This document shows positions 24,160-33,375 of a stretch of DNA of 64,000 nt, piece after piece. Below the pieces are notes generated by a model. The model was given only the letters and a program-made list of their open reading frames with translations, searched no databases and was not told where the DNA came from. The DNA is from Ardenticatenaceae bacterium (GTDB lineage: Bacteria > Chloroflexota > Anaerolineae > Promineifilales > Promineifilaceae): positions 62,001 to 126,000 of the forward strand of contig JACKCC010000019.1 of NCBI GenBank assembly GCA_020634245.1, written 5' to 3'. The position numbers and the translations under genes are program-made. The number at the start of each line of letters is the position of its first letter. The stretch's first letter is position 1.

Positions 24160-25080
24160 CTAAAGTGGAAGAAGCCAAACAGGGAAATGCTGTCCGGTTG
24201 CCTGAAATCCAAATTTTTTGTACAGGAATTGGGAAGAGATATTGTCGATTTGGGTATTGAGCGATACCTGGCGTAAACCGAGGCGATGGTAGGTTCGAAT
24301 TGCGTGATCCAGTATGGCTGAGCCAATTCCCTGGCGCTGTACGCGCGGATCGATGGTCAAGCGAACCAGATGCGCGCCCCTATCCGTCCGTGTACTAAGC
24401 TGAAATGCCATAATCTCGCCATTTAACTCGGCAACATCAAAGCAAAGGGCCTGGTGGCTGGCTAACTCAAACGTTTCGGCGCTGTGCCGCCACATAGGTT
24501 CAAATGCGGCTTTTTCGATGCGTTCCAGGGCAGCCATGTCCGCTAGCTCGGCCGGGCGGATTGTCAGATTGGGCACGGCCGTTACTTCTGGCAACCATAC
24601 GTCATCTTTCATATAAGTCTCAATCGCATTCGCCTGGAAAAAGCCAAGATCAGGCAGCCAGGCATCGGGCCAGGTGCGCGTCGCCAGCCAACAGAGTTCG
24701 GTTACGGCCGTTTCCCGCAAAAAACCACTGACTCGCGCCAACATCGCCGCCAGCATATCCCGCGATTCGCCCACGGCCGCCACCCGAACCCAAGCCGACG
24801 GTGGCGGATCGGCCGTTGCCGCCAGGCAGCCCCGCAAACCAGTTCGGGGCAGGAGGAAATTATTGATTGGGGAACGGCCGTTCTCCTTTTCATAATCCGG
24901 TTCCGGCAGCACAACAAATCCCGGCGTTCCCAGCCACTCCGCCGGTAAACGCCAATCCGCATGAATATGCACATAGGATGCTCGTCGCAGCAGCTGCGTG
25001 ATAGCGCTCGAATCCTCCTTCTCGGCCACACGAACTTGAGAAATGTAGCCGTTTTTCTGCCAGACGTTTGCGAATTCCAT
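24160..25080 (-). CDS. GNAT-family N-acetyltransferase
   Basis: Protein of 306 residues with a C-terminal GNAT domain: the acetyl-CoA loop reads LVRLTIDPRVQRQGIGSAIL, with the Q-x-x-G-x-G/A motif, followed by VSLNTQIDNISSQFLYKKFGF, the usual end strand. The N-terminal half is a decayed or divergent second GNAT-like unit (SSAITQLLRRASYVHIHADW). The acceptor is unknown. The ATG at 25080 sits six bases after a TACAAT box, so the message may have no leader. The gene diverges from recA. Confidence 0.82.
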   Translation of the reverse strand: MEFANVWQKNGYISQVRVAEKEDSSAITQLLRRASYVHIHADWRLPAEWLGTPGFVVLPEPDYEKENGRSPINNFLLPRTGLRGCLAATADPPPSAWVRVAAVGESRDMLAAMLARVSGFLRETAVTELCWLATRTWPDAWLPDLGFFQANAIETYMKDDVWLPEVTAVPNLTIRPAELADMAALERIEKAAFEPMWRHSAETFELASHQALCFDVAELNGEIMAFQLSTRTDRGAHLVRLTIDPRVQRQGIGSAILDHAIRTYHRLGLRQVSLNTQIDNISSQFLYKKFGFQATGQHFPVWLLPL

Positions 25081-25158
25081 AACGCTATTGTACACTACAT
25101 AATCAAATTCCCTACAAGTTAAAGGCAATCAAAAACAAGCCTCACTTCAGGACAATAA

Positions 25159-26181
25159 ATGGGCAAACAAGATCGAGAACGCCAATTAGAAAACACACTG
25201 GCAGCCTTGACCAAACGATTTGGAGACGGGGTCATTATGCGTTTGGGTGATGCCTTCCATTTGCAAGTCGAATCAATCCCCACCGGGGCGCTGTCACTGG
25301 ACATCGCCCTCGGCGTTGGCGGCGTGCCCCGCGGCCGCGTTGTCGAAATCTACGGCCCTGAATCCTCCGGCAAGACCACTCTCTGCCAGCACATCATCGC
25401 CGAAGCCCAACAGCGTGGCGGCATCTGCGCTTTCGTTGACATGGAACATGCCCTCGACCCCAACTATGCTGCCAAATGCGGCGTAGACGTCAACAACCTG
25501 TACGTCTCCCAGCCCGACACCGGCGAGCAGGCCCTGGAAATCGCCGAAGCCCTCATCCGTTCCGGCACGATGGATGTCGTCGTCGTCGATTCGGTGGCAG
25601 CATTGGTACCCCGTGCCGAAATCGAAGGCGAGATGGGCGATTCCCACGTTGGCTTGCAGGCCCGCTTGATGTCCCAGGCGCTGCGCAAGCTGTCGGGCGT
25701 CATCAAACAGACCAACACGGTCGTGATTTTCACCAATCAACTGCGCTCCAAGATTGGGGTGATGTTTGGCAATCCGGAAACGACCAGCGGTGGCAATGCC
25801 CTCAAGTTCTACGCTTCGGTGCGGCTGGACATCCGCCGTATTCAGGCCATCAAGGCTGGCAATGATGTCGTTGGTAACCGGACGCGGGTACAGGTGAAAA
25901 AGAACAAGGTTGCGCCGCCGTTCACCGAATGTGAGTTCGACATCATGTACAATGAAGGCATTTCCAAAACAGGGGATGTACTGGATTTGGCGGTTGAGCA
26001 TGAAATTCTGGAAAAGCGTGGGGCATTTTTCCGTTATGGCGAGACTTTGCTAGGTCAGGGGCGGGAAAATTCAAAAACCTTCCTGGCCGAAAATCCGGCG
26101 ATGTTAGCCGAATTGGAGAATTTAGTCCGACAAAAAGCAGGTTTGCCAACGTTGGGAACCATTGCGATTGAAGCTGACTGA
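25159..26181 (+). CDS. recA: Recombinase RecA
   Basis: Forms filaments on single-stranded DNA for strand exchange and SOS induction. Walker A is GPESSGKTT, and the DNA-binding loops [15 protein letters not shown] and [20 protein letters not shown] are intact. The acidic C-terminal tail is short, giving 340 residues. The ATG at 25159 follows CAGGAC. I see no clear LexA-type operator in the 78 bases upstream. recX lies 466 bases downstream, so the pair may be transcribed together. Confidence 0.97.
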   Translation: MGKQDRERQLENTLAALTKRFGDGVIMRLGDAFHLQVESIPTGALSLDIALGVGGVPRGRVVEIYGPESSGKTTLCQHIIAEAQQRGGICAFVDMEHALDPNYAAKCGVDVNNLYVSQPDTGEQALEIAEALIRSGTMDVVVVDSVAALVPRAEIEGEMGDSHVGLQARLMSQALRKLSGVIKQTNTVVIFTNQLRSKIGVMFGNPETTSGGNALKFYASVRLDIRRIQAIKAGNDVVGNRTRVQVKKNKVAPPFTECEFDIMYNEGISKTGDVLDLAVEHEILEKRGAFFRYGETLLGQGRENSKTFLAENPAMLAELENLVRQKAGLPTLGTIAIEAD

Positions 26182-26647
26182 CTTGCAAATTAATGGCTCT
26201 AGCCGCCTGAGCTAGGCGAAAGCAGCTGTGCTTCGGCAAACTCAGCCTTCGACGAAACTTGACGGGAATTATTTTTATTTTTTATTTGTCATTGCTTGAA
26301 ACGGATGTAAGAAACATCTGTTAACTGATATCAGGACCTAATTCTGTTTTGTCTAAAACATTTTGACTCATGGGTAAAAAGTGCAGCAACGTGACAGTCA
26401 CTTTGGAAGTGACTGTCACGTGCAAAATAAATGCACACATTTCATAGTTGAGTCATTATTTTTGTTGAAGACAAATTGTTGTAATCGAATACAGGACTGT
26501 GGCGGCTTTGCTTTAGCTGCCCATTATTTAACTCTTCTACCAGAGTAAGAGTCTGTATAGGGCCATTTACAACAATCATATGAATACCCCTGTTTATCGC
26601 TGGCCGTGGCAAGTTTGACCACGGCTTTTTGTGTATTTATTGGATCT
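26182..26647. other. Gap between recA and recX with a long perfect hairpin and a possible leader
   Basis: No gene is apparent. A decayed GCCTGAG/GTCGAAGG word array lies at 26205-26260. At 26389-26421 ACGTGACAGTCACTT pairs perfectly with AAGTGACTGTCACGT over a 3-base loop (15 bp), without a T-run. Further on, ACTCTTCTACCAGAGTAAGAGT around 26530 can form another stem. The stretch then ends in the terminator at 26603-26630, as a small RNA or attenuated recX leader would. Confidence 0.5.
26603..26630 (+). terminator. Intrinsic terminator just upstream of recX
   Basis: GCCGTGG pairs with CCACGGC over a nine-base loop and is followed by TTTTTG. It lies 18 bases before the recX ATG. Confidence 0.75.
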
Positions 26648-27298
26648 ATGGCAGGAAACGAGCAAACGATTACGGCACTAACAGCACAAAAGAAAAACCA
26701 GGAGCGTGTTAACGTGTTTCTAGATGGAGCGTTTGCGTTTGGCCTGCCGTTGGCAACGGCCGTTCACCTGAAAGTTGGTCAATCTCTTGCACCGGGCGAA
26801 ATTGAAGCGCTGAAACAAGAGGATTTGCTAGACAAGGTTAAGCAAACCGCATACCGCTTGATCAGCATTCGTCCGCGCAGCATTGACGAAGTACGGCGTC
26901 ATTTAGATCGCAAGGGATATGACGAACAATTAATTGAAACGGCCGTAAACCACCTTATCGCCGTCGATTTACTGAATGACGAAACATTTGCCCGCTATTG
27001 GGTAGAACAACGAGAAACATTTAAACCGCGCAGCCAATTGGCTATACGTCAGGAACTGCACCAAAAAAGCATCAGCCGCAGCATCATCGAACACGTATTA
27101 TCTGATGTTGATGAAACAGCGGCCGCTTATCGGGCGGCCACCAACAAAGCCAGAATTTGGGCAAATTACCCGGAACAAGAATTCAAAACAAAACTGGGAA
27201 ATTTCTTGCAAAGACGCGGTTTTCATTACGAAATTATCAATCAAATCACTGATGAATTATGGCAATCTATCACTAAAGAGAAAGAGATAGAGAACTAA
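26648..27298 (+). CDS. recX: Regulatory protein RecX
   Basis: Small helical modulator that binds in the groove of RecA filaments and limits their growth. The 216-residue chain has the three-helix repeats of the family: AYRLISIRPRSIDEVRRHLDRKGY, VDLLNDETFARYWVEQRE, SQLAIRQELHQKSISRSII. An N-terminal segment of about 50 residues precedes them, as in Gram-positive RecX proteins. The ATG at 26648 is preferred to upstream codons that overlap the terminator. It lies downstream of recA, the usual arrangement. Confidence 0.88.
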   Translation: MAGNEQTITALTAQKKNQERVNVFLDGAFAFGLPLATAVHLKVGQSLAPGEIEALKQEDLLDKVKQTAYRLISIRPRSIDEVRRHLDRKGYDEQLIETAVNHLIAVDLLNDETFARYWVEQRETFKPRSQLAIRQELHQKSISRSIIEHVLSDVDETAAAYRAATNKARIWANYPEQEFKTKLGNFLQRRGFHYEIINQITDELWQSITKEKEIEN

Positions 27299-27323
27299 GC
27301 CACCACTTAAAAGGAGACAGCAG

Positions 27324-28862
27324 ATGCCGGTTTTACCATTCATATGGGTTTTAATCGGTCTTTTGGCAGGAACCAGTATCACAGCCGTTGCTATGTGGTT
27401 TTATCTAAAACCAAAGACCGAACAAGCCTATTTAGATTTACAAAAAGAGATTGATGAAAAAAGAGCTGCCGCCGAACTGGAGAATGCAGCCCTGTTAAAA
27501 AGTGCCCAGCAAGAAGCGAAACAACTTCGACTTGAAGCGGAAAAGGTTGCCGAAAGACGGTATCAAGACCTGGCCCGTGCCGAAGAACGTGTCGATTCGC
27601 GCAATGAGAAACTGGATCAACAGGCGAAGAAATTAGAAGCCAGGGAGCAAATGCTCAACAAACGGCAAAGTCGTTTAGACAGGCGGCAAAACGAACTAGA
27701 TCAGATTGCTCAAGAACACCGGGCCAAATTGGAAGAAGTGGCAGCCCTGTCCAACGATGACGCCAAGCAGCTTCTTTTACAAGAAGTAGAAAAGGAATCG
27801 CGGCAGGATATGGCCCGCCTGATGCGGGAAATTGAGGATCAGGCCAAGGAAACGGCCGAATCCAAAGCCCGTGAATACATTGCCATGGCTATCCAGCGGG
27901 TCGCCAGCGATCAAGTCGCCGACATTACTGTTTCGTCAGTTGCCCTGCCCAAAGAGGAAATGAAAGGGCGGATTATTGGACGGAACGGCCGTAACATTCG
28001 CGCATTTGAGCAGGCCGCCGGCGTCGATATCGTCGTTGACGACACACCGGAAGCCGTCATCGTCTCCAGCTTCGACTCAGTCAGGCGTGAAGTGGCCCGC
28101 CGCGCTTTGGAACGACTGATCACCGACGGCCGTATCCATCCAGCCCGCATTGAAAAACTCATCAAAGACGCCCAAAAAGAAGTCGATAAAGACATCAAAG
28201 AAGCCGGCGACCAAGCCGCTTACGAAGCCAATGTTCACGGCCTGCATCCTCAAGTTTTAGCCATGCTCGGCCGCCTCAAATACCGCACTTCCTACGGTCA
28301 AAACCAGCTCCATCATGCCATAGAAGCCGCCAAAATCGCCTCTGTCCTCGCTTCCGAATTAGGCGCGAATGTGGAAATGGCCAAGATGGGCGCCCTGCTC
28401 CACGACCTGGGCAAAGCAATGGACCACGAACAGGAAGGCACGCATGCAGCCCTGGGCGCCGAGTACGCCAAACGGTTCCGCGTTCCCGACATTGTCATCA
28501 ATGCCATTGCCTCCCATCATCACGAAGTGGAACAGGAATCGGTAGAAGCGATCATCGTTGAAGCCGCCGACGCTATTTCCGGGGCACGGCCAGGGGCACG
28601 GCGCGAAAGTCTGGAAAATTACATCAAACGCGTCCGAACGCTGGAAGAAATTGCTACCTCATTCCAAGGCGTGGAAAGCGCCTATGCCTTGCAGGCCGGG
28701 CGTGAAATTCGCATCCTGGTCAAACCGGGCAAAATCGACGACCTGGGAGCCATGCGGCTGTCCAAAGACATCGCCAAAACTATCGAAGACAGTATGCAGT
28801 ATCCCGGCCAGATTCAGGTCACAGTAATTCGCGAAACGCGCGCTGTTGGCTTTGCGAAATAG
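27324..28862 (+). CDS. rny: Ribonuclease Y
   Basis: Membrane-bound endoribonuclease that starts mRNA decay. The order of parts is standard: an N-terminal helix (FIWVLIGLLAGTSITAVAMW), a long coiled coil to about residue 200, a KH domain (MKGRIIGRNGRNIRAFEQ), an HD domain with the metal-binding LLHDLGKAMDHE and ASHHHEVE, and the C-terminal domain. It has 512 residues. A strong AAAAGGAGA precedes the ATG, 25 bases after recX. An ACGGCCGT octamer encodes the Asn-Gly-Arg of the KH GxxG loop. Confidence 0.96.
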   Translation: MPVLPFIWVLIGLLAGTSITAVAMWFYLKPKTEQAYLDLQKEIDEKRAAAELENAALLKSAQQEAKQLRLEAEKVAERRYQDLARAEERVDSRNEKLDQQAKKLEAREQMLNKRQSRLDRRQNELDQIAQEHRAKLEEVAALSNDDAKQLLLQEVEKESRQDMARLMREIEDQAKETAESKAREYIAMAIQRVASDQVADITVSSVALPKEEMKGRIIGRNGRNIRAFEQAAGVDIVVDDTPEAVIVSSFDSVRREVARRALERLITDGRIHPARIEKLIKDAQKEVDKDIKEAGDQAAYEANVHGLHPQVLAMLGRLKYRTSYGQNQLHHAIEAAKIASVLASELGANVEMAKMGALLHDLGKAMDHEQEGTHAALGAEYAKRFRVPDIVINAIASHHHEVEQESVEAIIVEAADAISGARPGARRESLENYIKRVRTLEEIATSFQGVESAYALQAGREIRILVKPGKIDDLGAMRLSKDIAKTIEDSMQYPGQIQVTVIRETRAVGFAK

Positions 28863-28893
28863 CCAATCATCACACGTAACTATGCATGATGTT

Positions 28894-28936
28894 GCCTGAG
28901 CCTGTCGAAGGCAATTAGGCTGTGACAGGCTCAGCC
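28894..28936. repeat. Intergenic hairpin, word family GCCTGAGCCTGTCGAAGGC
   Basis: CTGAGCCTGTC at 28896-28906 pairs with GACAGGCTCAG at 28924-28934 (11 bp). It is the same family as the hairpin at 309-351 and lies between converging genes. Confidence 0.8.
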
Positions 28937-28957
28937 CTCGATGAAATCACCACCCAA

Positions 28958-28985
28958 AAAGTCACCTTCACCGGTGACTTTTTTG
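28958..28985 (+). terminator. Intrinsic terminator of rny
   Basis: AAAGTCACC pairs with GGTGACTTT over a six-base loop, followed by TTTTG. It is positioned between the converging rny and oxidoreductase genes and could act for both. Confidence 0.88.
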
Positions 28986-29477
28986 TTAGGAACGGGGTTT
29001 CAACGCCATAAACGGCACGGCATCATGACCCAATGCGTAATAATCCTCGTCTGTGCCATCCACTTCATAGCCCAATAATCGTTTGGATAAAACTTTGGCA
29101 GCCATCGGATAACGATGGGCATAATCGACCATTGCCTCACCAGATTGTTCAGGGGTCAGGGGCACGGCCGTTACCGCCATCTTTCGCCAACCCCTCTGAA
29201 TCATGATATCCGGGTTGGCCAGCAAATTGCGATACCAGTCCGATTTTGCCCCCCAACCGGATGCCACATAAACAGTATCAGCAGCCTTGTCATATTTGGC
29301 CACCTCCACCACCGCCTGCCGCATTTTACCCGACTTGCGCCCTACATGATTCAGCAAAACCATCCGTTTAGTCATTAAACCGCCCAATCCAGTCCGGTAC
29401 AACCAGATAGGGGCACGAAACATCCACCGCGAAAAGCCGCTGGACGGCCGTTTCACATCCACAACTTTCTCAGGCAT
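28986..29477 (-). CDS. Deazaflavin-dependent oxidoreductase family protein (DDN-like)
   Basis: Protein of 163 residues with a split beta-barrel as in F420-dependent nitroreductases: LYRTGLGGLMTKRMVLLNHVGRKSG, then DTVYVASGWGAKSDWYRNLLANPDI and the closing DYAHRYPMAAKVLSKRLLGY. In this family the G-x-K-S-D-W-Y-x-N-L segment lines the cofactor pocket. The substrate is unknown and F420 use is presumed from family membership. The ATG at 29477 lies 17 bases after the adaptor gene stop, so it is a possible last gene of the export operon. Confidence 0.82.
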   Translation of the reverse strand: MPEKVVDVKRPSSGFSRWMFRAPIWLYRTGLGGLMTKRMVLLNHVGRKSGKMRQAVVEVAKYDKAADTVYVASGWGAKSDWYRNLLANPDIMIQRGWRKMAVTAVPLTPEQSGEAMVDYAHRYPMAAKVLSKRLLGYEVDGTDEDYYALGHDAVPFMALKPRS

Positions 29478-29493
29478 AATAGTTCCTCATTCA

Positions 29494-31086
29494 TCATTCA
29501 AATATCGCATCCGCCGGCATTCCCGGCTTCAACAAATGATCCGGATTAACCAGTCGTATTTTAACGGCAAACACCATGTGTATCCGCTCCTCCTGCGTCT
29601 GCACATTGCTGGGCGTAAACTCCGCCTGCGAGGCAATCGTCGAAACTTCGCCGGTAAACACCTCATCATACGCATCCACTGTTACGTCAACCATCTGCCC
29701 CAGCGCCACCTTCCCTAAATCTGCCTCCGGCACATAGACCGTCAGCGTCACCTCATCCAGATTGGCTAGCGTGAACAACGGCGCGCCCGGCGCGGCCAAT
29801 TCACCCACTTGCAGCAACCGCTCTACAACTACACCGCTCACCGGAGCTATCAATTTAGTCTGTTCAATCTGGATGTCTAACGCCTCTAATACCGCTTCTG
29901 CAGCAGAAACGGCCGCTTCTGCCTGCGCTACCTGCGCTTCCAGTCCGGCAATTTCCTGCGGTGTGGCCCCGGCCTTCAAGCGGGCCAACTGAGCCTCAGC
30001 CTGGGCCAACTGCCCTTCAGCCACAGAAACCTGCGCCGCAGCCGCCGTGATACCTACCTCCGCCGCCGCCACTTGATCCTGTGTTGTTTCCGGAGCAGCC
30101 TGGGCCTGAGCCAATGCTGCTTTTGCCTGTGTCACTCCGGCTTCAGCAATCTGAACCTGGGCTTGTGCGGCAGCTACCATCGCCCGTCCGGCAGCAATTT
30201 CACTATCCGAGGCCCCGGCCTGGGCCAGGTCAAGCTGCGCCTGCGCCGCATCCCAGGCCCCCTTGGCGCTATCTTCCTGCCAGCGAGCCTGCTCTTCTGG
30301 CCAGCCGCCAATCCCCGGATCGATGAAATTGACAAAATGGATACTTTGGTAAATCAAAAATTGAGCATGTGCTTGATTGACCAGAGCCTGATACATGGCT
30401 ATTTCTTCGGGACGTGATCCAGCCAGCAGCCGGTTGAGTTCGGCGTTAACACGCGCTAAATTGGCCTGAGCCGCCGCCAGGCCGCCTTCGGCCTGGGACA
30501 CACCCGCTTCAGCCATCGCCACCGAACTTTCTGAGGCTTCGACGGTGCGGGCACTGTCAGCATTGATTTCGGCCTGGGATTGGGCGGCTTTGGCGGCGGC
30601 AACAGCACTCTGGGCAGCTGTAACGGCCGCTTCCGCTGCCGCGATTTCTTCATCCGTAGCCCCTACTTTGGCTGAATCGAGCTGGGCCTGGGCAACATCT
30701 TGAGCGGCCTGGACTTGGGAGATTTGGGCAACGGCCGTATCTCTTTGCGCCAGCAGCGTCCGTTGATCCAACTGGGCCAACGCCGCGTCCACAGGCACAT
30801 CATCCCCTTCATCGGCCATCAATGCCACCACTCGACCACCCAATTCGGCCGCAACCGTCACTTCCTCGGCTTCAATCGTGCCCGAAGCTAGCAGCGACCC
30901 CGATGAACGGCGCACCGGCTGGCTGGCTGGCCGTGACGGTGCGCTGCTGCCGCTGGATTCGCCGCTCATTTCGGCCGTGAACGACTTCCAGGCCGCCGGA
31001 TTGGCCCGATAATAAAGCCAACCAACAGCAACAGCTCCCACAATCAAAGCCACAACAATACCTATTATCGTAACTTTTTGCTTCAT
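29494..31086 (-). CDS. HlyD-type membrane fusion/adaptor protein
   Basis: Adaptor of an ABC export system, 530 residues. It starts with a membrane helix (IGIVVALIVGAVAVGWLYY), a Ser/Pro linker, a biotinyl-lipoyl-like strand pair (GGRVVALMADEGDDVPVDAALAQL), then an unusually long coiled coil rich in Ala and Gln (about residues 110-410), the second lipoyl half (LIAPVSGVVVERLLQVGE) and a barrel. The very long hairpin would reach far from the membrane. It is the counterpart of YbhG in the YbhGFSR exporter. Confidence 0.88.
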   Translation of the reverse strand: MKQKVTIIGIVVALIVGAVAVGWLYYRANPAAWKSFTAEMSGESSGSSAPSRPASQPVRRSSGSLLASGTIEAEEVTVAAELGGRVVALMADEGDDVPVDAALAQLDQRTLLAQRDTAVAQISQVQAAQDVAQAQLDSAKVGATDEEIAAAEAAVTAAQSAVAAAKAAQSQAEINADSARTVEASESSVAMAEAGVSQAEGGLAAAQANLARVNAELNRLLAGSRPEEIAMYQALVNQAHAQFLIYQSIHFVNFIDPGIGGWPEEQARWQEDSAKGAWDAAQAQLDLAQAGASDSEIAAGRAMVAAAQAQVQIAEAGVTQAKAALAQAQAAPETTQDQVAAAEVGITAAAAQVSVAEGQLAQAEAQLARLKAGATPQEIAGLEAQVAQAEAAVSAAEAVLEALDIQIEQTKLIAPVSGVVVERLLQVGELAAPGAPLFTLANLDEVTLTVYVPEADLGKVALGQMVDVTVDAYDEVFTGEVSTIASQAEFTPSNVQTQEERIHMVFAVKIRLVNPDHLLKPGMPADAIFE

Positions 31087-31101
31087 TGATTACTCCTTAT
31101 G

Positions 31102-31205
31102 CGAAGTGGCAAGGTGGCAAAGTGGCAAAATGGCAAAGTATAAAAGTGGCAAAGTGGCAAAGTAAGAAAGTAACTCTACAACTCTACAACTTTGCAACTC
31201 TGCTA
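31102..31205. repeat. Word array GTGGCAAAGTGGCAAAG
   Basis: At least eight GTGGCAAA-type words run from 31102 to about 31165, followed by AACTCTACAACTTTGCAAC words of opposite sense. It fills the gap between the ATPase and the adaptor gene. Related arrays are at 4567-4590 and 63760-63815. Confidence 0.8.
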
Positions 31206-32135
31206 CCCCTTTTCCTCGCTCACCGTGGCAATAAACACATCTTCCAGCGAGGGCACGATGACGTCCATGCTGCGTACGGTGATGTTTTCCTTTTGTAATA
31301 ACTCCTCAATTTGTGGCCGAAACACAGCCACATCTTCGGCAACGACGTGAATCAATGCGCCATAGAGGGCAACTTCTGCAAACATTTTGGCTTCGCGCAA
31401 TGTTTTCATGGCCACATCGGGTGCAGAACAGTCAATTTCCAACACCTGGCCACGCATTTTTTCTTGTTTGATCTCTTCTGGCGAGCCAATGGCCGCGAGA
31501 CGGCCGTTCTGGATAAACGCCAGCCGGTGACAATGTTCGGCCTCGTCCATGTAGTGCGTCGTCACGAAAATCGTCTTGCCTTCGCCAGAAAGCACGTACA
31601 GCAAATCCCAAAAATCGCGGCGGGAGATGGGATCGACACCGGCCGTCGGTTCGTCGAGGAAAAGCATCTCCGGCTCGTGCAGGATGGCGCAGCCCAGGGC
31701 CAACTGCTGCCGCCAACCGCCGGAGAGGTTTTTGGTTAGCTCTCGTTCACGGCCGTTCAACCCCGCCATCGTCAAAATCGCATCCTTCCGCTCCCGCAGC
31801 CGCTGATTACGCACACCGTAAGTGCCTCCGAAGAAGTTCAGATTTTCGGCAACCGTCAAATCGTTGTACAGGCTAAACCGCTGCGACATGTAGCCGATGT
31901 GCTGGCGCATCGCCTTCGCCTCGTGCTCCACGTCAAATCCCAACACGCTGGCCTGACCCGACGTGGGGGCAATCAGTCCCATCAACATGCGCATCGTCGT
32001 CGTCTTGCCAGCCCCGTTTGGCCCCAGGAAACCGAATATCTCGCCGCGCTGTACGGTAAAGTTGATCTGGTCAACGGCCGTAAACCCGTCAAACCGTTTC
32101 GTCAAATCAATCGTTTCAATCGCGAAATCGTTCAT
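31203..32135 (-). CDS. ABC-2 exporter ATPase
   Basis: ATP-binding subunit of 310 residues. Walker A GPNGAGKTTT, Q-loop MSQRFSLYNDLTVAENL, signature LSGGWRQQLALG, Walker B with LFLDEPTAGVDP and the switch His in FVTTHYMDEAEHC are all present. A C-terminal domain of about 80 residues (EIDCSAPDVAMKTLREAKM) is typical of drug and polymer ABC-2 ATPases. Its signature has Trp in place of Gln/Met (SGGWRQ), which is common in this subgroup. It is one of two ATPases in the operon, matching the two ATPase halves of YbhF. Confidence 0.92.
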   Translation of the reverse strand: MNDFAIETIDLTKRFDGFTAVDQINFTVQRGEIFGFLGPNGAGKTTTMRMLMGLIAPTSGQASVLGFDVEHEAKAMRQHIGYMSQRFSLYNDLTVAENLNFFGGTYGVRNQRLRERKDAILTMAGLNGRERELTKNLSGGWRQQLALGCAILHEPEMLFLDEPTAGVDPISRRDFWDLLYVLSGEGKTIFVTTHYMDEAEHCHRLAFIQNGRLAAIGSPEEIKQEKMRGQVLEIDCSAPDVAMKTLREAKMFAEVALYGALIHVVAEDVAVFRPQIEELLQKENITVRSMDVIVPSLEDVFIATVSEEKG

Positions 32136-32140
32136 AATTT

Positions 32141-32218
32141 TGGTGGCTGGCTGCTAGTTGCTGGCGGCTGGGCAAACTACTACCCACTAACAACCAGCTA
32201 CCAACGACCAGCTACTCC
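32141..32218. repeat. Word-array hairpin GGCTGCTAGTTGCTGGCGGCTGG
   Basis: GTTGCTGG-type words are followed by CCAGCTACCAAC-type words, a self-complementary design like that at 8784-8833. It lies between the permease end and the ATPase start. Confidence 0.72.
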
Positions 32219-33333
32219 AACTTCTTCTGCCGCAGCAGCAAAATCGTACCTGTGTAAATCACGACCCCCAAGCCTAAAATCGCCAGCAGTTCGCGCCAAA
32301 ACACGTCAATTCCCGCCCCTTTAAGCAAAATACCACGGAAAATCGTCAACCAATGTTTGAGCGGGAAAATATTAGCAATGGACTGCATAAACGGCGGCAT
32401 CGTCTCCACCGGAAAAGCATAACCGGAAAAAATGACCATCACCATAATCACAGCAAAGGCGATGAGCAGGGCCTGCATCTGGTTGCGGGCTACGGCCGAA
32501 ATCATCAGCCCCCAACCCAGTTCGACCAGCATGTAGATCAGGGCCACAATCATCAGCAGAGGCAGCGAGCCACGCATGGGCACATCAAAAAACCAGACAA
32601 CCATCCCCAACATCAGCAAAAATTCGGTGTAGCCCAAAGCAATGGCCAACACCGACTTGCCCACAACCAGTTCAAAGGAACTGATAGGCGTGACCATGAG
32701 CTGCTCCAACGTGCCCAATTCCCGTTCGCGGGCGATCATCATGCTGGCCACCATCGCCGCAATCGCCGCCGCGATAAAACCTAGCTCCGAGGGAATCATG
32801 TAGTTGGATTCTTTCATCTCTTCGTTGAACCAGACGCGCAGACTCATATCCAATGGGGAACTGGGGGCTGGAGATTGGGGACTGGTCGTCAATCTTGCAC
32901 CGTAGCTGGCGACGACGCCTTCACCGACCTCAACGGCCGTTTGCGCGGCCACCACATCTGCCCCATCGACAATTAACTCCATCGGGGCCGAATCAACACC
33001 AGATTCCAGAAGGTGGGCCTGAAAACCGGCCGGAATCACCCAGGCGGCCATGGCGTGCCCGGTTGTAATGTCGGAGGTAATGTCATCCAGCGAGGAGACG
33101 TAGTACGGATCGAAAGTCCTGGCATTTTCCATCGCTACCACAATCGCCCGACTGGCGGGACTCATGTCCAGATCAAGAACGGCCGTTGGCAGATGATAAA
33201 TCCCTTGCGATGTAGACCAGGCAACCATTAACAGTTCCGACAGCGGCCCCAGCAGTACAAACGGCGCCAGCAGCCGGTCGCGGAACAATTGAATAAATTC
33301 TTTACGGATAAGGTTCCAAATGCGAAATAGCAT
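32212..33333 (-). CDS. ABC-2 type permease
   Basis: Membrane subunit of 373 residues in the ABC2_membrane_3 family (YbhR/YbhS type). After an N-terminal helix comes a large extracytoplasmic domain, then a block of five or six helices beginning LGFIAAAIAAMVASMMIA. The coupling motif ARERELGTLEQLMVTPISSFEL is diagnostic. A low-complexity insert TTSPQSPAPSSPLD around residues 152-165 is encoded by a GGGGACTGGAGATT word array. The gene follows the four-helix-bundle gene and ends in the word array before the ATPase. Confidence 0.92.
   Translation of the reverse strand: MLFRIWNLIRKEFIQLFRDRLLAPFVLLGPLSELLMVAWSTSQGIYHLPTAVLDLDMSPASRAIVVAMENARTFDPYYVSSLDDITSDITTGHAMAAWVIPAGFQAHLLESGVDSAPMELIVDGADVVAAQTAVEVGEGVVASYGARLTTSPQSPAPSSPLDMSLRVWFNEEMKESNYMIPSELGFIAAAIAAMVASMMIARERELGTLEQLMVTPISSFELVVGKSVLAIALGYTEFLLMLGMVVWFFDVPMRGSLPLLMIVALIYMLVELGWGLMISAVARNQMQALLIAFAVIMVMVIFSGYAFPVETMPPFMQSIANIFPLKHWLTIFRGILLKGAGIDVFWRELLAILGLGVVIYTGTILLLRQKKLE
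32853..32888. repeat. Word array GGGGACTGGAGATTGG inside the permease gene
   Basis: On the plus strand GGGGAACTGGGGGCTGG, GAGATTGGGG and ACTGG words run in frame and encode the Pro/Ser insert of the permease. The vocabulary is that of the SRP RNA terminator at 52211-52262. Confidence 0.6.
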
Positions 33334-33375
33334 GTTAGTCTTGTAGTCCTGTAGTCGAGTAGTCTGGTAGTCGGC
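33334..33375. repeat. Period-8 GTAGTC word array, left flank of the four-helix-bundle gene
   Basis: TTAGTCTTGTAGTCCTGTAGTC words at 8-base spacing start directly next to the permease start codon. The right flank at 33749-33790 carries the same words in inverted orientation. Confidence 0.8.

Noticed and set aside
25081..25158. LexA/SOS box upstream of recA
   Set aside because: No palindrome of the GAAC-N-GTTC or CTG-N10-CAG type was found in the short gap; without a lexA gene in the window no operator can be claimed.
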